Shown here: positions 48,872 to 57,784 of the stretch, piece after piece
How positions within the stretch are numbered: position 1 is the stretch's first letter
Layout of the letters: every line of letters begins with the position of its first letter
Source: Shewanella oneidensis MR-1
Lineage (GTDB): Bacteria > Pseudomonadota > Gammaproteobacteria > Enterobacterales > Shewanellaceae
Reading direction: 5' to 3'
Length of the DNA: 64,000 nucleotides
Assembly (NCBI RefSeq): GCF_000146165.2
Contig: NC_004347.2
Location: 4,139,029-4,203,028, forward strand
Notes under the pieces: model-generated
The model's input: the letters and a program-made list of their open reading frames with translations, nothing else
Database searches by the model: none
Told to the model about the DNA's origin: nothing
Program-made: the position numbers and the translations under genes

Positions 48872-48898
48872 GCGCCTTGGGGAACACGCCCAAGGCGC
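48872..48898 (+). other. Perfect 10-bp hairpin between uvrA and the next gene
   Basis: GCGCCTTGGG / CCCAAGGCGC around a 7-nt loop with no T tract, ending about 18 nt before the next start codon. It could stabilise or attenuate mRNA, or be a weak terminator. Confidence 0.6.
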
Positions 48899-48915
48899 AC
48901 TCCATCGAGGAGGAT

Positions 48916-49257
48916 ATGTTGTCAAAACATCACCCCAACTTAAGCAGCTTAAGTCGCGCCAATATTATACTGATCACCAGTTTAGGACTGATGCTATTAG
49001 CACTCGCTATCGCGGCTATTGATCCGATTATCGGTCAGCCCACGCGCTTACAAGTTACGGTGTTAGACAGTACGGCAGAAAATAGCCTACTGGCATTACC
49101 CGATGGCCGAGTCACCACGCTTGCCCAAGGTGGACTTACCAAAAATACTCAGATCACCCTGTGCTCGCGCACGCATTTAGTCTCGGGATTGGAGCATTTT
49201 AATTTAAGTCCCCATCAAGAGGCGACACTCTCCCCCGAGATCCACATCTTAGATTAG
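48916..49257 (+). CDS. Small membrane-anchored hypothetical protein
   Basis: 113 residues from ATG 48916, which follows GAGGAGGAT; 13 codons of upstream frame overlap the hairpin and are probably untranslated. One transmembrane helix (IILITSLGLMLLALAIAAID), then a small beta-rich exported domain (RLQVTVLDSTAENSLLALPD, GRVTTLAQGG). Not recognised. It follows uvrA and precedes the M28 peptidase by about 60 bp, with which it may be co-transcribed. Confidence 0.65.
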   Translation: MLSKHHPNLSSLSRANIILITSLGLMLLALAIAAIDPIIGQPTRLQVTVLDSTAENSLLALPDGRVTTLAQGGLTKNTQITLCSRTHLVSGLEHFNLSPHQEATLSPEIHILD

Positions 49258-49318
49258 GGCCTATGCACCCAAGCTAAATCCCTGTTAGGCTTAGGTTCTG
49301 CCAGCCTTAAGGATAGCC

Positions 49319-50362
49319 ATGGACAATGTAGCGCTAGCGCCTCCCCATCAGCTCGTCACAGCTGTTTATCAAAGCATACACAGGAGCTTATTGCGCATTT
49401 TAGCGATGGGCATGTGCGTGGGACTAACGGCCTGTGCCACTCACCCCGCTGAATACACTTGCTCTTCTGAGTCGATTCGACTGAATTGGGCCGCGTCAGC
49501 AGAACTTGAGCAAACAGTACAAACACTCAGCTCAGCACAATTGATGGGGCGTAAAACCCAAACGGAAGGGGCAGCTAAAACTCGCGACTATTTGAACAAC
49601 CAGTTTCAGCAACTAGGGCTTAAACCTTGGGGAAAGACCTTCGAGGTGCCCTTCAAATATTCGACTTTATTGACACAAGAAGCGGGGATAAATATGGTCG
49701 CCCTAGCCCCTGCGCTCACCCCAAGCAATCAATGGCGTATTGTTGTCGCTCATTATGATCACCTGGGTATGACGGGTAGCAAGATTTACCACGGCGCCGA
49801 CGATAATGCCTCTGGGGTTGCCGCATTATTGGCACTTGCCGCCCACTGGCAAGAACAACAAATTGCCGCCCCAAACTCGCTCCCCAACATCAACTTAATG
49901 TTTGTCGCGACCGATGCCGAAGAGCCCGGACTGTTTGGCAGTACGGCCTTAGTGGAGCAACTCAAGCAGCGAATGCCTGAAGCGGAATTTGAACTTATGC
50001 TCAATCTCGATATGATTGGCCATCCGAGTCGCCCTTACGCCATTTACCTTGAGGGCAGCCGCTACTTTTATCAATTTCCCCAATTTAGGCCAATGCTAAA
50101 CCAACACAATGGCCTTTGTATTAAACTCAGCCACCCCAAACCCGTGGGCAGAAGTATCCAGAGCACAGATTGGCTCAGAGCATCTGATCATTACGCCTTC
50201 CATAAGGCTAAGATCCCTTGGCTTTATTTTGGCGTCCCCACCCATCCGCAATATCATACGCCAGAGGATACGCCAGAAACCTTGGACTATGTTTTTCTCG
50301 CAGCAGTAACAGAATCTGCTTTTGAACTCATTAAACTCAATAGCAACTTTTTGAAAAACTAG
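49319..50362 (+). CDS. M28-family zinc aminopeptidase lipoprotein
   Basis: 347 residues. An N-terminal membrane segment ends in lipobox LTAC (about residue 40), so probably a periplasm-facing lipoprotein. The peptidase domain has the M28 metal ligands in order: AHYDHLGM (His, Asp), HGADDNASGVAALL (bridging Asp), ATDAEEPGLFGS (catalytic Glu-Glu), NLDMIGHP (Asp) and HPQYHTPEDTPE (His). It should trim N-terminal residues from peptides. AAGGATAGCC lies before ATG. All catalytic residues look present. Confidence 0.9.
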   Translation: MDNVALAPPHQLVTAVYQSIHRSLLRILAMGMCVGLTACATHPAEYTCSSESIRLNWAASAELEQTVQTLSSAQLMGRKTQTEGAAKTRDYLNNQFQQLGLKPWGKTFEVPFKYSTLLTQEAGINMVALAPALTPSNQWRIVVAHYDHLGMTGSKIYHGADDNASGVAALLALAAHWQEQQIAAPNSLPNINLMFVATDAEEPGLFGSTALVEQLKQRMPEAEFELMLNLDMIGHPSRPYAIYLEGSRYFYQFPQFRPMLNQHNGLCIKLSHPKPVGRSIQSTDWLRASDHYAFHKAKIPWLYFGVPTHPQYHTPEDTPETLDYVFLAAVTESAFELIKLNSNFLKN

Positions 50363-50434
50363 CCGAAGTGGCGCGTTTCTTGCTCAGCTTTGGCAAAAAA
50401 TGCACGTAAAACAGAGGATTTATCCTTATCCAGA

Positions 50435-50464
50435 TTGGTAAAGTGGCTCAAATGCTGTTATAAT
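50435..50464 (+). promoter_or_regulatory. Probable sigma-70 promoter of deaD
   Basis: TTGGTA (50435-50440), an 18-bp spacer and a perfect TATAAT (50459-50464). Transcription from about 50471 gives a leader of roughly 88 nt before ATG 50559, reminiscent of cold-shock mRNAs. Confidence 0.6.
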
Positions 50465-50558
50465 CTGGCGTTTTCGGCGCGGGAAATCGACACGGGGTTG
50501 ATTTTCTGTCTGTGAAACTTAAGCGCCAATCCGGGCGCATCCACAAGGCTACAACCCA

Positions 50559-52430
50559 ATGTCATCCGATGAAAGAACTTTCCGTGAACTCGGCCTATCC
50601 GAGAATTTGTTGCGTGCTCTTGACGAGCTAGGTTACGAAAAACCAACGCCAATCCAATCAGCCAGTATTGATCCACTTATGGCTGGCAAAGATATTTTAG
50701 GTCAAGCGCAAACAGGTACAGGTAAAACTGGCGCCTTCGCGCTGCCGCTACTAAACAAAGTCACCAGCCAAACAACACCGCAAATTTTAGTACTCGCACC
50801 AACGCGTGAACTAGCGGTTCAGGTTGCTGAAGCATTCAGTAGCTATGCCAAATTTATGAAGAATTTCCATGTACTGCCAATTTACGGCGGTCAAAGCATG
50901 CAACAACAGTTGAATGCCCTTAAGCGTGGCCCGCAAGTGATCGTGGGTACACCGGGTCGTGTTATGGACCATATGCGCCGTGGCACTCTGAAACTGGAAA
51001 CCTTGCAAGCCCTCGTTCTCGATGAAGCCGACGAAATGTTAAAAATGGGCTTTATCGATGATATCGAATGGATTCTGGAACACACTCCACCACAACGCCA
51101 ACTTGCCTTGTTCTCGGCAACCATGCCAGAGCAAATTAAGCGGGTTGCTAACAAGCATTTAAAAAATGCGACTAATATCAGCATCGCTGCAAGTCACACC
51201 ACAGTTGACTCAATCGAGCAACGTTTTGTGCAGGTGTCACAGCACAATAAATTAGAAGCCTTAGTACGCGTATTAGAAGTTGAAAATACTGAAGGTATTA
51301 TCATCTTCGTTCGTACCCGTAACTCATGCGTTGAATTAGCTGAAAAACTTGAAGCCCGTGGCTATGCCTCATCACCACTACACGGTGATATGAACCAGCA
51401 AGCCCGTGAGCGCGCGGTTGAGCAGCTTAAAAACGGCAAGCTAGACATTCTGATCGCAACTGACGTTGCGGCCCGAGGTCTGGACGTTGAGCGTATCGGC
51501 CACGTAGTTAACTACGATATCCCTTACGATACTGAAGCTTACGTACACCGTATTGGTCGTACTGGCCGTGCGGGTCGTACCGGTATGGCGATTCTGTTCG
51601 TCACCAGCCGTGAAATGCGTATGCTGCGCACCATCGAGCGCGCAACCAACAGCCGTATTTCGCCAATGAAAGTGCCAAGCCCAGAGACGGTTGCAGAACG
51701 TCGTCTGTCTCGCTTAGGTGAGCAGCTCGCTCAAACCATGAATAACGATCTCGAATTTATGCGTGAAGCGGTTGCCCAGTTATGCCAGCAACTTGAAGTA
51801 GATACGGATCTGCTCGCGGCTGCCCTGCTGCACCAAGTTCAGCAGGAACGTCCATTGCAATTACCTGCGATTCAAGAGCGTGTTCGCGATGAACGCAGTG
51901 AGCGCAGCGAACGTGGTTCAGACCGTGGCGCTGAGCGTGGTGAACGCCGTAGCCGTGAATCACGTCCAATGCCAGCAAGCTTAGGCAGCGCTGAAGCGTT
52001 AAAAGACAATCCAGACCTGAAAATGTGCCGTTATGTGATCGACGTAGGTCGTGAAAATGGCGTAGGTGTAGGCAATATCGTTGGCGCCATCGCAAACGAA
52101 GCCAATATCGACAGCCGTTATATCGGTGCAATCCAACTTTATGATTCAGTGACAACTGTTGACCTGCCAGACGGCATGCCAAAAGATGTACTACAACACC
52201 TCAAGAAAGTGCGTGTGTGTGGTAAGCCATTGAATATCCGTGAAGCTGGCGACCAAGTCTTTGTTGACTCTGGCCGTGGCGCCCGTAGCGACCGTCGTCC
52301 ACGTAGCGACCGCCCAGCGGGTGATCGCAAGCCACGTGCAGCGTCTGGTGACAAACCGTTTGCAGACCGCAAACCACGTTCAGACAAGCCAGCAGGCGAG
52401 CGTAGACCACGTAAACCACGCGAAGAGTAA
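50559..52430 (+). CDS. deaD: DEAD-box RNA helicase DeaD/CsdA
   Basis: 623 residues. Q motif (FRELGLSENLLRALDELGYE, PTPIQ), motif I AQTGTGKTG, Ia PTRELA, II DEAD, III SAT, IV/V IIFVRTRNS and ATDVAARGLD, VI HRIGRTGRAGR. C-terminal to the helicase core are a CsdA-type dimerisation helix region, an Arg/Glu/Ser-rich linker, a DbpA-like RNA-binding domain (MCRYVIDVGRENGVGVGNIV, ALKKV-like end) and a basic RSDRRPRSDRP-type tail. It unwinds RNA in ribosome assembly and cold adaptation, in the cytoplasm. A strong terminator follows. Confidence 0.97.
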   Translation: MSSDERTFRELGLSENLLRALDELGYEKPTPIQSASIDPLMAGKDILGQAQTGTGKTGAFALPLLNKVTSQTTPQILVLAPTRELAVQVAEAFSSYAKFMKNFHVLPIYGGQSMQQQLNALKRGPQVIVGTPGRVMDHMRRGTLKLETLQALVLDEADEMLKMGFIDDIEWILEHTPPQRQLALFSATMPEQIKRVANKHLKNATNISIAASHTTVDSIEQRFVQVSQHNKLEALVRVLEVENTEGIIIFVRTRNSCVELAEKLEARGYASSPLHGDMNQQARERAVEQLKNGKLDILIATDVAARGLDVERIGHVVNYDIPYDTEAYVHRIGRTGRAGRTGMAILFVTSREMRMLRTIERATNSRISPMKVPSPETVAERRLSRLGEQLAQTMNNDLEFMREAVAQLCQQLEVDTDLLAAALLHQVQQERPLQLPAIQERVRDERSERSERGSDRGAERGERRSRESRPMPASLGSAEALKDNPDLKMCRYVIDVGRENGVGVGNIVGAIANEANIDSRYIGAIQLYDSVTTVDLPDGMPKDVLQHLKKVRVCGKPLNIREAGDQVFVDSGRGARSDRRPRSDRPAGDRKPRAASGDKPFADRKPRSDKPAGERRPRKPREE

Positions 52431-52483
52431 TCCGCAAACCTAAACCCTTAGGTCAAGCGCATTAAAACAAACGCATTAAAAAA

Positions 52484-52505
52484 AGGAGCCTCGGCTCCTT
52501 TTTTG
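52484..52505. terminator. Terminator of deaD
   Basis: GGAGCC, a short loop and GGCTCC, flanked by A-rich and T6 tracts. Confidence 0.9.
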
Positions 52506-52616
52506 TTATCCAATATTTTCCAAATTAACTCATACTTGGCCCAAATTAACTTGCACTTAAGCCAACATCTCTATTAGTGTCGGCGTAGACTTTAACAACG
52601 CATCTAGTGTATTTCG

Positions 52617-52976
52617 ATGAAAAAAGCCTTTAACGCCGGACTGTTATCCGCCTTTGTCGCCCCCGGCAGCGGCCATTTTTACCTAAAACATAAACGCACT
52701 GCGCTGGTCTTTTTTAGCTTAGCGGTCGTGAGCCTTGTGCTGCTACTCATGCAAATTTATCAAGTGGCGCAAGTCATCGCCTTAGATATTCAAAACGGCA
52801 CCTTACCGCTTGATATCGGCGTGATTTCTGCCGAAATCACCCAACAAACCCAGACCACAATTGCCAATGCCAATGAGCTGCTCTATGGCTTTTTACTCTG
52901 CTGGTTAGTGGCATTACTCGACAGTATTCGGCTTGGGCTTAAACAAGATAAGCTGGATACACAAAGCAACCGCTAG
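52617..52976 (+). CDS. Small two-helix membrane protein
   Basis: 119 residues. N-terminal GLLSAFVAPGSGHFYLKHKR resembles the turn of TM2/DUF5683-like proteins. It is followed by helices at about 28-48 and 88-108. Function unknown. The last 11 codons are the start of a segment copied again at 54131. Confidence 0.7.
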   Translation: MKKAFNAGLLSAFVAPGSGHFYLKHKRTALVFFSLAVVSLVLLLMQIYQVAQVIALDIQNGTLPLDIGVISAEITQQTQTTIANANELLYGFLLCWLVALLDSIRLGLKQDKLDTQSNR

Positions 52977-53620
52977 ATATCTTCTTACTCTTAGCGAAGC
53001 CGCAGCGACAAAAGCGATATTGATATTGACCGAACATTTTTAATCAATTGAAATATTGGATATTAGCTTTTAACGGCTGCGGAAATAACACCATAAACAG
53101 TCAAGATGAGTGACGATATGTTAACTGAGCAACAACACAATTTTATCCTAAGTGAAGTGTCGCAACCCGTGATTACCATTGCCCGCGAGGTCAATTTTGC
53201 CGCGCGCTATGCCTCCATGTTGGCCCGCTTTCCCAAGCTCCCTGGCGATTTTAATCCTAAGGTACCGACGGAGCGTCAACAAGAACTGGTTGCCCAGTTC
53301 CCTTATCCGATCCGCTTTTTCAAAAGTGAGGGGGGATATTACATGCTAAATGAGAAAAAGTTCGCCTACCCGCATATGACGCTGATGATGGAGATGCGGC
53401 AGTGGGTTACCTTCCGTTTTAACCTATGGCGTGAAGATAAGCGCATCGGTGGCGGCTCTTACCAACAGATTGCTGTTGCAGAGCGATTAGCGCGAGGTGA
53501 AGAGATTGACTGGGATAACGACTGGCGTACACAACACCAGCCATGGTGCTATAACGAAGATCAATTACAAACGGTGCTAACAGAAAGCTTTTCACTATTT
53601 GATGACCTTTGTAAACAATT
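52942..53620 (+). repeat. Direct duplication, copy 1
   Basis: About 680 bp, repeated at 54131-54811 with a constant offset of 1189 bp. The non-coding 164 bp differ at a single base (53084 region). Within the gene the first ~20 codons and a late patch differ while the centre is nearly identical. The copied block includes the tail of the preceding membrane-protein gene. Confidence 0.92.
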
Positions 53621-53648
53621 ACCAGAGTATTCATTTGATGCGGGTTAA
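53106..53648 (+). CDS. Hypothetical protein, duplicate copy 1
   Basis: 180 residues, soluble, Arg/Trp-rich. Characteristic stretches are REVNFAARYASMLARFPKLP, FNPKVPTERQQELVAQFPYP and MMEMRQWVTFRFNLWRED. I do not recognise the family. Not secreted. It has a close paralogue at 54295-54819. Its last 11 bases overlap the start of the lipoprotein gene, suggesting coupled translation, perhaps a functional pair. Confidence 0.75.
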   Translation: MSDDMLTEQQHNFILSEVSQPVITIAREVNFAARYASMLARFPKLPGDFNPKVPTERQQELVAQFPYPIRFFKSEGGYYMLNEKKFAYPHMTLMMEMRQWVTFRFNLWREDKRIGGGSYQQIAVAERLARGEEIDWDNDWRTQHQPWCYNEDQLQTVLTESFSLFDDLCKQLPEYSFDAG

Positions 53649-54132
53649 CTGTTTGCAGGCAAGCTTATTGGCATTCATTGGTTTAAATCTAACTGGTTGC
53701 AGCTTATTACCATATCAGGCTTCTGATGGTGTTAAACCTGGCTATCATGATATGCCATTACCTGGTGGTTGTATTGTACTTGATTATGTAGGCAACAGTT
53801 TTGCAACTTTTTCGATGCTCGAAAACGCATGGCTGCAACGGGCTCAAGAATGGTGCCCTACAGGATTTGATACTGTTCTAAAGGAAAAAGATATCAGGCG
53901 TGGGAGTATACGTAGTCCAGTGAATGGAATAGATACTACATTAGGTACGCAAACCCGCATTATATACGGTGTAATTAAGTGTCATACAGTACAAGCTGGA
54001 TTGTTGAATGAAACTCCTGTTAGCTTTAAAAGGCCTCAAGCTTCAATCAATGATCCCTCATTTATGAAGTTAGCCGTCGAAATCTGGGAAAGTAAAGGTA
54101 TCTGTAAGGCAGATGGGCAAACTAAAAAATAA
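53638..54132 (+). CDS. Hypothetical lipoprotein between the duplicated genes
   Basis: 164 residues from ATG 53638 (MRVNCLQASLLAFIGLNLTG then Cys), a clear lipoprotein signal. Upstream in-frame Met codons would bury the signal peptide. The mature part has several Cys (GGCIVLDYVG, WCPTGFDTVL, IKCHTV, GICKADG), suggesting disulfides in the envelope. Not recognised. It overlaps the preceding gene by 11 nt. Its stop lies at the start of the second duplicated block. Confidence 0.75.
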   Translation: MRVNCLQASLLAFIGLNLTGCSLLPYQASDGVKPGYHDMPLPGGCIVLDYVGNSFATFSMLENAWLQRAQEWCPTGFDTVLKEKDIRRGSIRSPVNGIDTTLGTQTRIIYGVIKCHTVQAGLLNETPVSFKRPQASINDPSFMKLAVEIWESKGICKADGQTKK

Positions 54133-54811
54133 CAAGATAAGCTGGATACACAAAGCAACCGCTAGATATCTTCTTACTCTTAGCGAAGCCGCAGCGACAA
54201 AAGCGATATTGATATTGACCGAACATTTTTAATCAATTGAAATATTGGATATTAGCTTTTAACGGCTGCGGTAATAACACCATAAACAGTCAAGATGAGT
54301 AACGATATGTTAGACAATGAAGAACGCGATTTTATTTTAAACAAAGTGTCACAACCCGTGATTAGCATTGCTCGCGAGGTCAATTTTGCCGCGCGCTATG
54401 CCTCCATGTTGACCCGCTTTCCCAAGCTACCAGGCGATTTTAATCCTAAGGTACCGACGGAGCGTCAACAAGAACTGGTTGCCCAGTTCCCTTATCCGAT
54501 CCGCTTTTACACAAGTGAGGGGGGATATTACAAGCTAAATGCGCAAAAGTTCTCATACCCACATATGAGGCTTATGATGGAGATGCGGCAGTGGGTTACC
54601 TTCCGTTTTAACCTATGGCGTGAAGATAAGCGCATCGGTGGCGGCTCTTACCAACAGATTGCCGTAGCAGAGCGATTAGCGCGAGGTGAAGAGATTGACT
54701 GGGACAAAGACTGGAATGTACCAAACTCCCCATGGTGCTATAACGAAGATCAATTACAGACGGCGCTAACCGAAAGTTTTGCACTATTTGATGACCTTTG
54801 TAAGCAATTAC
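54131..54811 (+). repeat. Direct duplication, copy 2
   Basis: Copy of 52942-53620, beginning within the lipoprotein stop codon. See that entry. Confidence 0.92.
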
Positions 54812-54819
54812 CCAAATAG
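54295..54819 (+). CDS. Hypothetical protein, duplicate copy 2
   Basis: 174 residues, paralogue of the 53106 gene. The central part (REVNFAARYASML-RFPKLPG through the MRQWVTFRFNLWRED region) is almost unchanged; N-terminal codons (MSNDMLDNEERDF versus MSDDMLTEQQHNF) and the DW-NVPNSP patch differ. It ends six residues earlier than copy 1. No lipoprotein gene follows it. Function unknown. Confidence 0.75.
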   Translation: MSNDMLDNEERDFILNKVSQPVISIAREVNFAARYASMLTRFPKLPGDFNPKVPTERQQELVAQFPYPIRFYTSEGGYYKLNAQKFSYPHMRLMMEMRQWVTFRFNLWREDKRIGGGSYQQIAVAERLARGEEIDWDKDWNVPNSPWCYNEDQLQTALTESFALFDDLCKQLPK

Positions 54820-54875
54820 TCACTTGAATTAATTGAGATATAGGCGGCTAAACAGGTTAACCGCCAGGGCATAAA

Positions 54876-55484
54876 TTATTTAGGCCATGCTTGAATCAGG
54901 CTGTGGTAGCAAGAGACCAGTAAATCCGCCGCTTGGGCATAGTCGGGCACGTCTTCTGGGCAGTAGAGGGCGCAGCGGCTACCGGCGTTTTGCGCGGTTT
55001 GCAGATCGAATAGGTAATCCCCCACATACAAGATATCCGCCGGATTCAACTGCCATTGCTCGCAAATCAAGTAGATCCCCTGCGGGTGAGGTTTAGGCTC
55101 GGCATCGTAACGGGTCAGTACTAAGGGGATATCAATACCGAGTTTTTCAATGGTAATTTTGGCCGCCTCGGGCATATTGCGGGTCAAAATCGCCAGCGGC
55201 AGTTGCCTTGTCTTTAAAAACGCAATCAGCGCCTGTGCCCCTTCAATCCAGCTCGCTTGGCGCGAGCTTTCAAGCTCATAGTCATGGACAATCTCGAGCG
55301 CCTGCATCTTGGCCACTGTGGTCTCAAGGCTATGTATATGCTCGAGAATATCGGTACCCGATCCGATACCTAATGCCGCCCTTAAGCCTTTAAAGTCAGG
55401 GTTTGAATGGGCAAGCGTACCGTCGAGATCGAAAATCACCCCGCGGATCTGTTCTAATTCAATATCGGTCAGGCGTGTGATCAC
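54876..55484 (-). CDS. HAD-family phosphatase
   Basis: 202 residues from GTG 55484 (M-I-T-R-L), with AGG upstream. HAD motifs: I FDLDGTLAHSNPDF (nucleophile and acid Asp), II AILTRNMPEAA, III Lys in EPKPHPQGIYLI and IV YVGDYLFDLQTAQNAG. A helical cap lies between motifs I and II, as in phosphoglycolate-phosphatase-like enzymes. Substrate unknown. It follows the DMT exporter by 23 bp on the same strand, probably co-transcribed. Confidence 0.88.
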   Translation of the reverse strand: MITRLTDIELEQIRGVIFDLDGTLAHSNPDFKGLRAALGIGSGTDILEHIHSLETTVAKMQALEIVHDYELESSRQASWIEGAQALIAFLKTRQLPLAILTRNMPEAAKITIEKLGIDIPLVLTRYDAEPKPHPQGIYLICEQWQLNPADILYVGDYLFDLQTAQNAGSRCALYCPEDVPDYAQAADLLVSCYHSLIQAWPK

Positions 55485-55507
55485 TAGGATACCTATTCAG
55501 CTGCCAG

Positions 55508-56557
55508 TTAAATGGGTTGTAAACGTCTCGCGCGGCGCTGGCGATACAGGGGCAGCAACTGCACCACCATCACAGAGACAATAATCACACCTATGCCAAA
55601 GAGCGATAAAGCATCTAACTCATCGGCCCTAAACACTTCAGGCCACCAACCGATACTCACCACTAACGCCGTGGCGCTAAAGCTAAATACTGGCGTTAAC
55701 GCCAACATGGCGCTCACCTGCGCCGTCGGCCAATACTTCATTGATTGCCCAAAACAGCCATAGGCAATCAAGGTATTCGCGGCGCAAAACAGCGCCACTT
55801 GCCAGTCAAAGCTATTCATTTGCGCAAATTGGCTAAAGTCGCTAAAGGGCGCCATCGCAAAAATACCTAAGGCATAGATAACCAAGAGTACGTTGGCAGG
55901 GGACAAACGGTTCAACAGTGACTTTTGCAGCAGTGCGTATGTGGTCCATGACAGTGCCGAAAACTGCACTATCATCACCCCAAGCCAGATCTCATGATTA
56001 TCAGTTGCCGAAAAATCTAAAAAGGGATGGAAAAACATTAACATCCCTAAAGCTAAGGAAGCAAAACAACTCAGCTGTATCGCATTCAAGCGTTCTTTAA
56101 AAAACAACACGCCGCCAAAGGCGAGAAAAAACGGCGAGGTTTGAAAATTAAGCTGCGCCGCGCCCGGGGCTAAATAGTCGAGGGAATAGACGAATGACAC
56201 ATAGTTAAGCATTAAAAACAGTCCGGCGAGGATAAGCCTGAGCCAAACCTTGGCATCGAGTGCCGCAAACTGCTTTAAACTGCCCGCGCTCCACTGCACC
56301 AAAATACTGACGATGAGCGCCACTAAAAACCGGAACCAAGTCAAGGTCACCGGATCGATAAAACTCCCCGATAGCTTAAGCGCTATGGGTAACATGCCCC
56401 AAAACAGCACGGCGACAGAAATAAACAATAATCCCAATTGAGCATGGTTATTTGCCAAGGGGCCTGAATGGCTTTGATTCACGGGTAAGTTCCAATAATA
56501 CCGCAGGAAAGGAACGCCATTCTGGCACCGCACCGCGCTAAGATCTAGCGTAAGCAA
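55508..56557 (-). CDS. DMT/EamA-family transporter
   Basis: Up to 349 residues. Ten transmembrane helices in two EamA repeats (LFISVAVLFWGMLPIALKLS, YLAPGAAQLNFQTSPFFLAF; second repeat from IVQFSALSWTTYALLQ). The start is uncertain: GTG 56482 (V-N-Q-S-H) would give about 324 residues and avoids a hydrophilic extension; no strong ribosome site decides. An inner-membrane metabolite exporter, substrate unknown. First gene of an operon with the HAD phosphatase. Confidence 0.88.
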   Translation of the reverse strand: MLTLDLSAVRCQNGVPFLRYYWNLPVNQSHSGPLANNHAQLGLLFISVAVLFWGMLPIALKLSGSFIDPVTLTWFRFLVALIVSILVQWSAGSLKQFAALDAKVWLRLILAGLFLMLNYVSFVYSLDYLAPGAAQLNFQTSPFFLAFGGVLFFKERLNAIQLSCFASLALGMLMFFHPFLDFSATDNHEIWLGVMIVQFSALSWTTYALLQKSLLNRLSPANVLLVIYALGIFAMAPFSDFSQFAQMNSFDWQVALFCAANTLIAYGCFGQSMKYWPTAQVSAMLALTPVFSFSATALVVSIGWWPEVFRADELDALSLFGIGVIIVSVMVVQLLPLYRQRRARRLQPI

Positions 56558-56800
56558 CGATTTAACCCTGAGGTGGATTGGATACTTTCGCTGACAAGCC
56601 TGAGTTCACATCCGCGATACAGGTAAAGCTTTTGGAGGTAAGTTTTATCAAGCCTTTGTAAGTACAAAAAGGTATATTGAGCACAATTTCTCTTTTGGCC
56701 AGATTGGATTTGCAGAGCTTATTTATTCCTTATGTGCTCATTTATTGCGGTATAAACCACTCTGTATAAGTCTTTTAAAATAAGTCAGTTAGGATAATAA

Positions 56801-57625
56801 ATGTCACCAATAGACACTAAAGCACAGCTTGAGTCCATTAATGCCGCGGCACAAGAACTCGCACAAAGACGCGCCAAAGGTGAAGCGGGCGCCCTGTTGC
56901 AAGAAGCGTTAAGACCCAAGGATTTCTCTCAGGCTTTTGCCATCCAGCAAACCATTGCGCAGCAATTTAGCGCCCAAGGTAATCCGATTGCGGGTTGGAA
57001 GTGCCTACTCCCAACAGCAGAAAAAACTGTAGTGGCGCCTATCTATCAACAAGATGTGTATCTGCAAACCGCCGAGTGTCCGCTTTATCCTTCAAGCAAA
57101 GGACTTGCCCGTGTCGAACCCGAGCTCGCCTTTGAAATCGGCAACGATTTACCGCCACGAGCCACGCCCTATTCAGAGGCAGAAATCGACGCCGCCCTAG
57201 GTAAAACTCGCCTCGCCTTAGAGCTCATCAAAAGTCGTTATCAAAACCCCAGCGAAGCCAATCACTTCGATGCCCTCGCCGATGGATTAGTCAATCAAGG
57301 TTTATGGTTAGGGCCAGAACTATCTACACCAGCCGAGATAGAAACAGGCCATTTTGCTCTAAGCGTTGCAATTGCCCATAACGACCAGCAACAGACTGAA
57401 ACACTGAAAAAAGCGGCGGTTCATCCAAATGGTTTCCCTAAGGCCGGACTCTACTGGTTAGTCAACTTTTTATCCGCCCAAGGGATTGGCTTAACCCGAG
57501 GACAATATGTGATCACAGGCTCCTATGCCGGTGTATTAGATTTGCCACTCAATCAAACCTGCCAGTTCCACTACGGTGATTTAGGCCAATTTAGTTTGCA
57601 GTTTGTAGAGAAAGTAATGAAATAA
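56801..57625 (+). CDS. 2-keto-4-pentenoate hydratase-like protein (FAH superfamily)
   Basis: 274 residues, cytosolic. Hydratase/decarboxylase fold of MhpD type: FAIQQTIAQQFSAQ, AGWKCLLPT, metal-binding VEPELAFEIG (Glu-x-Glu), ALELIKSRYQ and HPNGFPKAGLYWLVNFL near the end. Family members hydrate 2-hydroxypenta-2,4-dienoate or act on related keto acids. No other aromatic-degradation genes are nearby, so the substrate is open. TTAGGA precedes ATG. A hairpin follows. Confidence 0.85.
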   Translation: MSPIDTKAQLESINAAAQELAQRRAKGEAGALLQEALRPKDFSQAFAIQQTIAQQFSAQGNPIAGWKCLLPTAEKTVVAPIYQQDVYLQTAECPLYPSSKGLARVEPELAFEIGNDLPPRATPYSEAEIDAALGKTRLALELIKSRYQNPSEANHFDALADGLVNQGLWLGPELSTPAEIETGHFALSVAIAHNDQQQTETLKKAAVHPNGFPKAGLYWLVNFLSAQGIGLTRGQYVITGSYAGVLDLPLNQTCQFHYGDLGQFSLQFVEKVMK

Positions 57626-57660
57626 GTCGCGCAATAAATCCTGTTAAATCAATCGACAAC

Positions 57661-57692
57661 TTAGAGATAAGTTTCTCTTGGCTTATCTCTAA
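57661..57692 (+). terminator. Hairpin after the hydratase-like gene
   Basis: TTAGAGATAAG / CTTATCTCTAA with a 10-nt loop, 35 nt past the stop. There is no T tract, so termination is uncertain. Confidence 0.5.
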
Positions 57693-57784
57693 CACTAGCC
57701 AAGTGACCCATTGTCGCAGACAAGCTTGTATCATGGCGGAAACATTTGTACTATCCAAGAGAACCAAATATAAGGATATACAAG

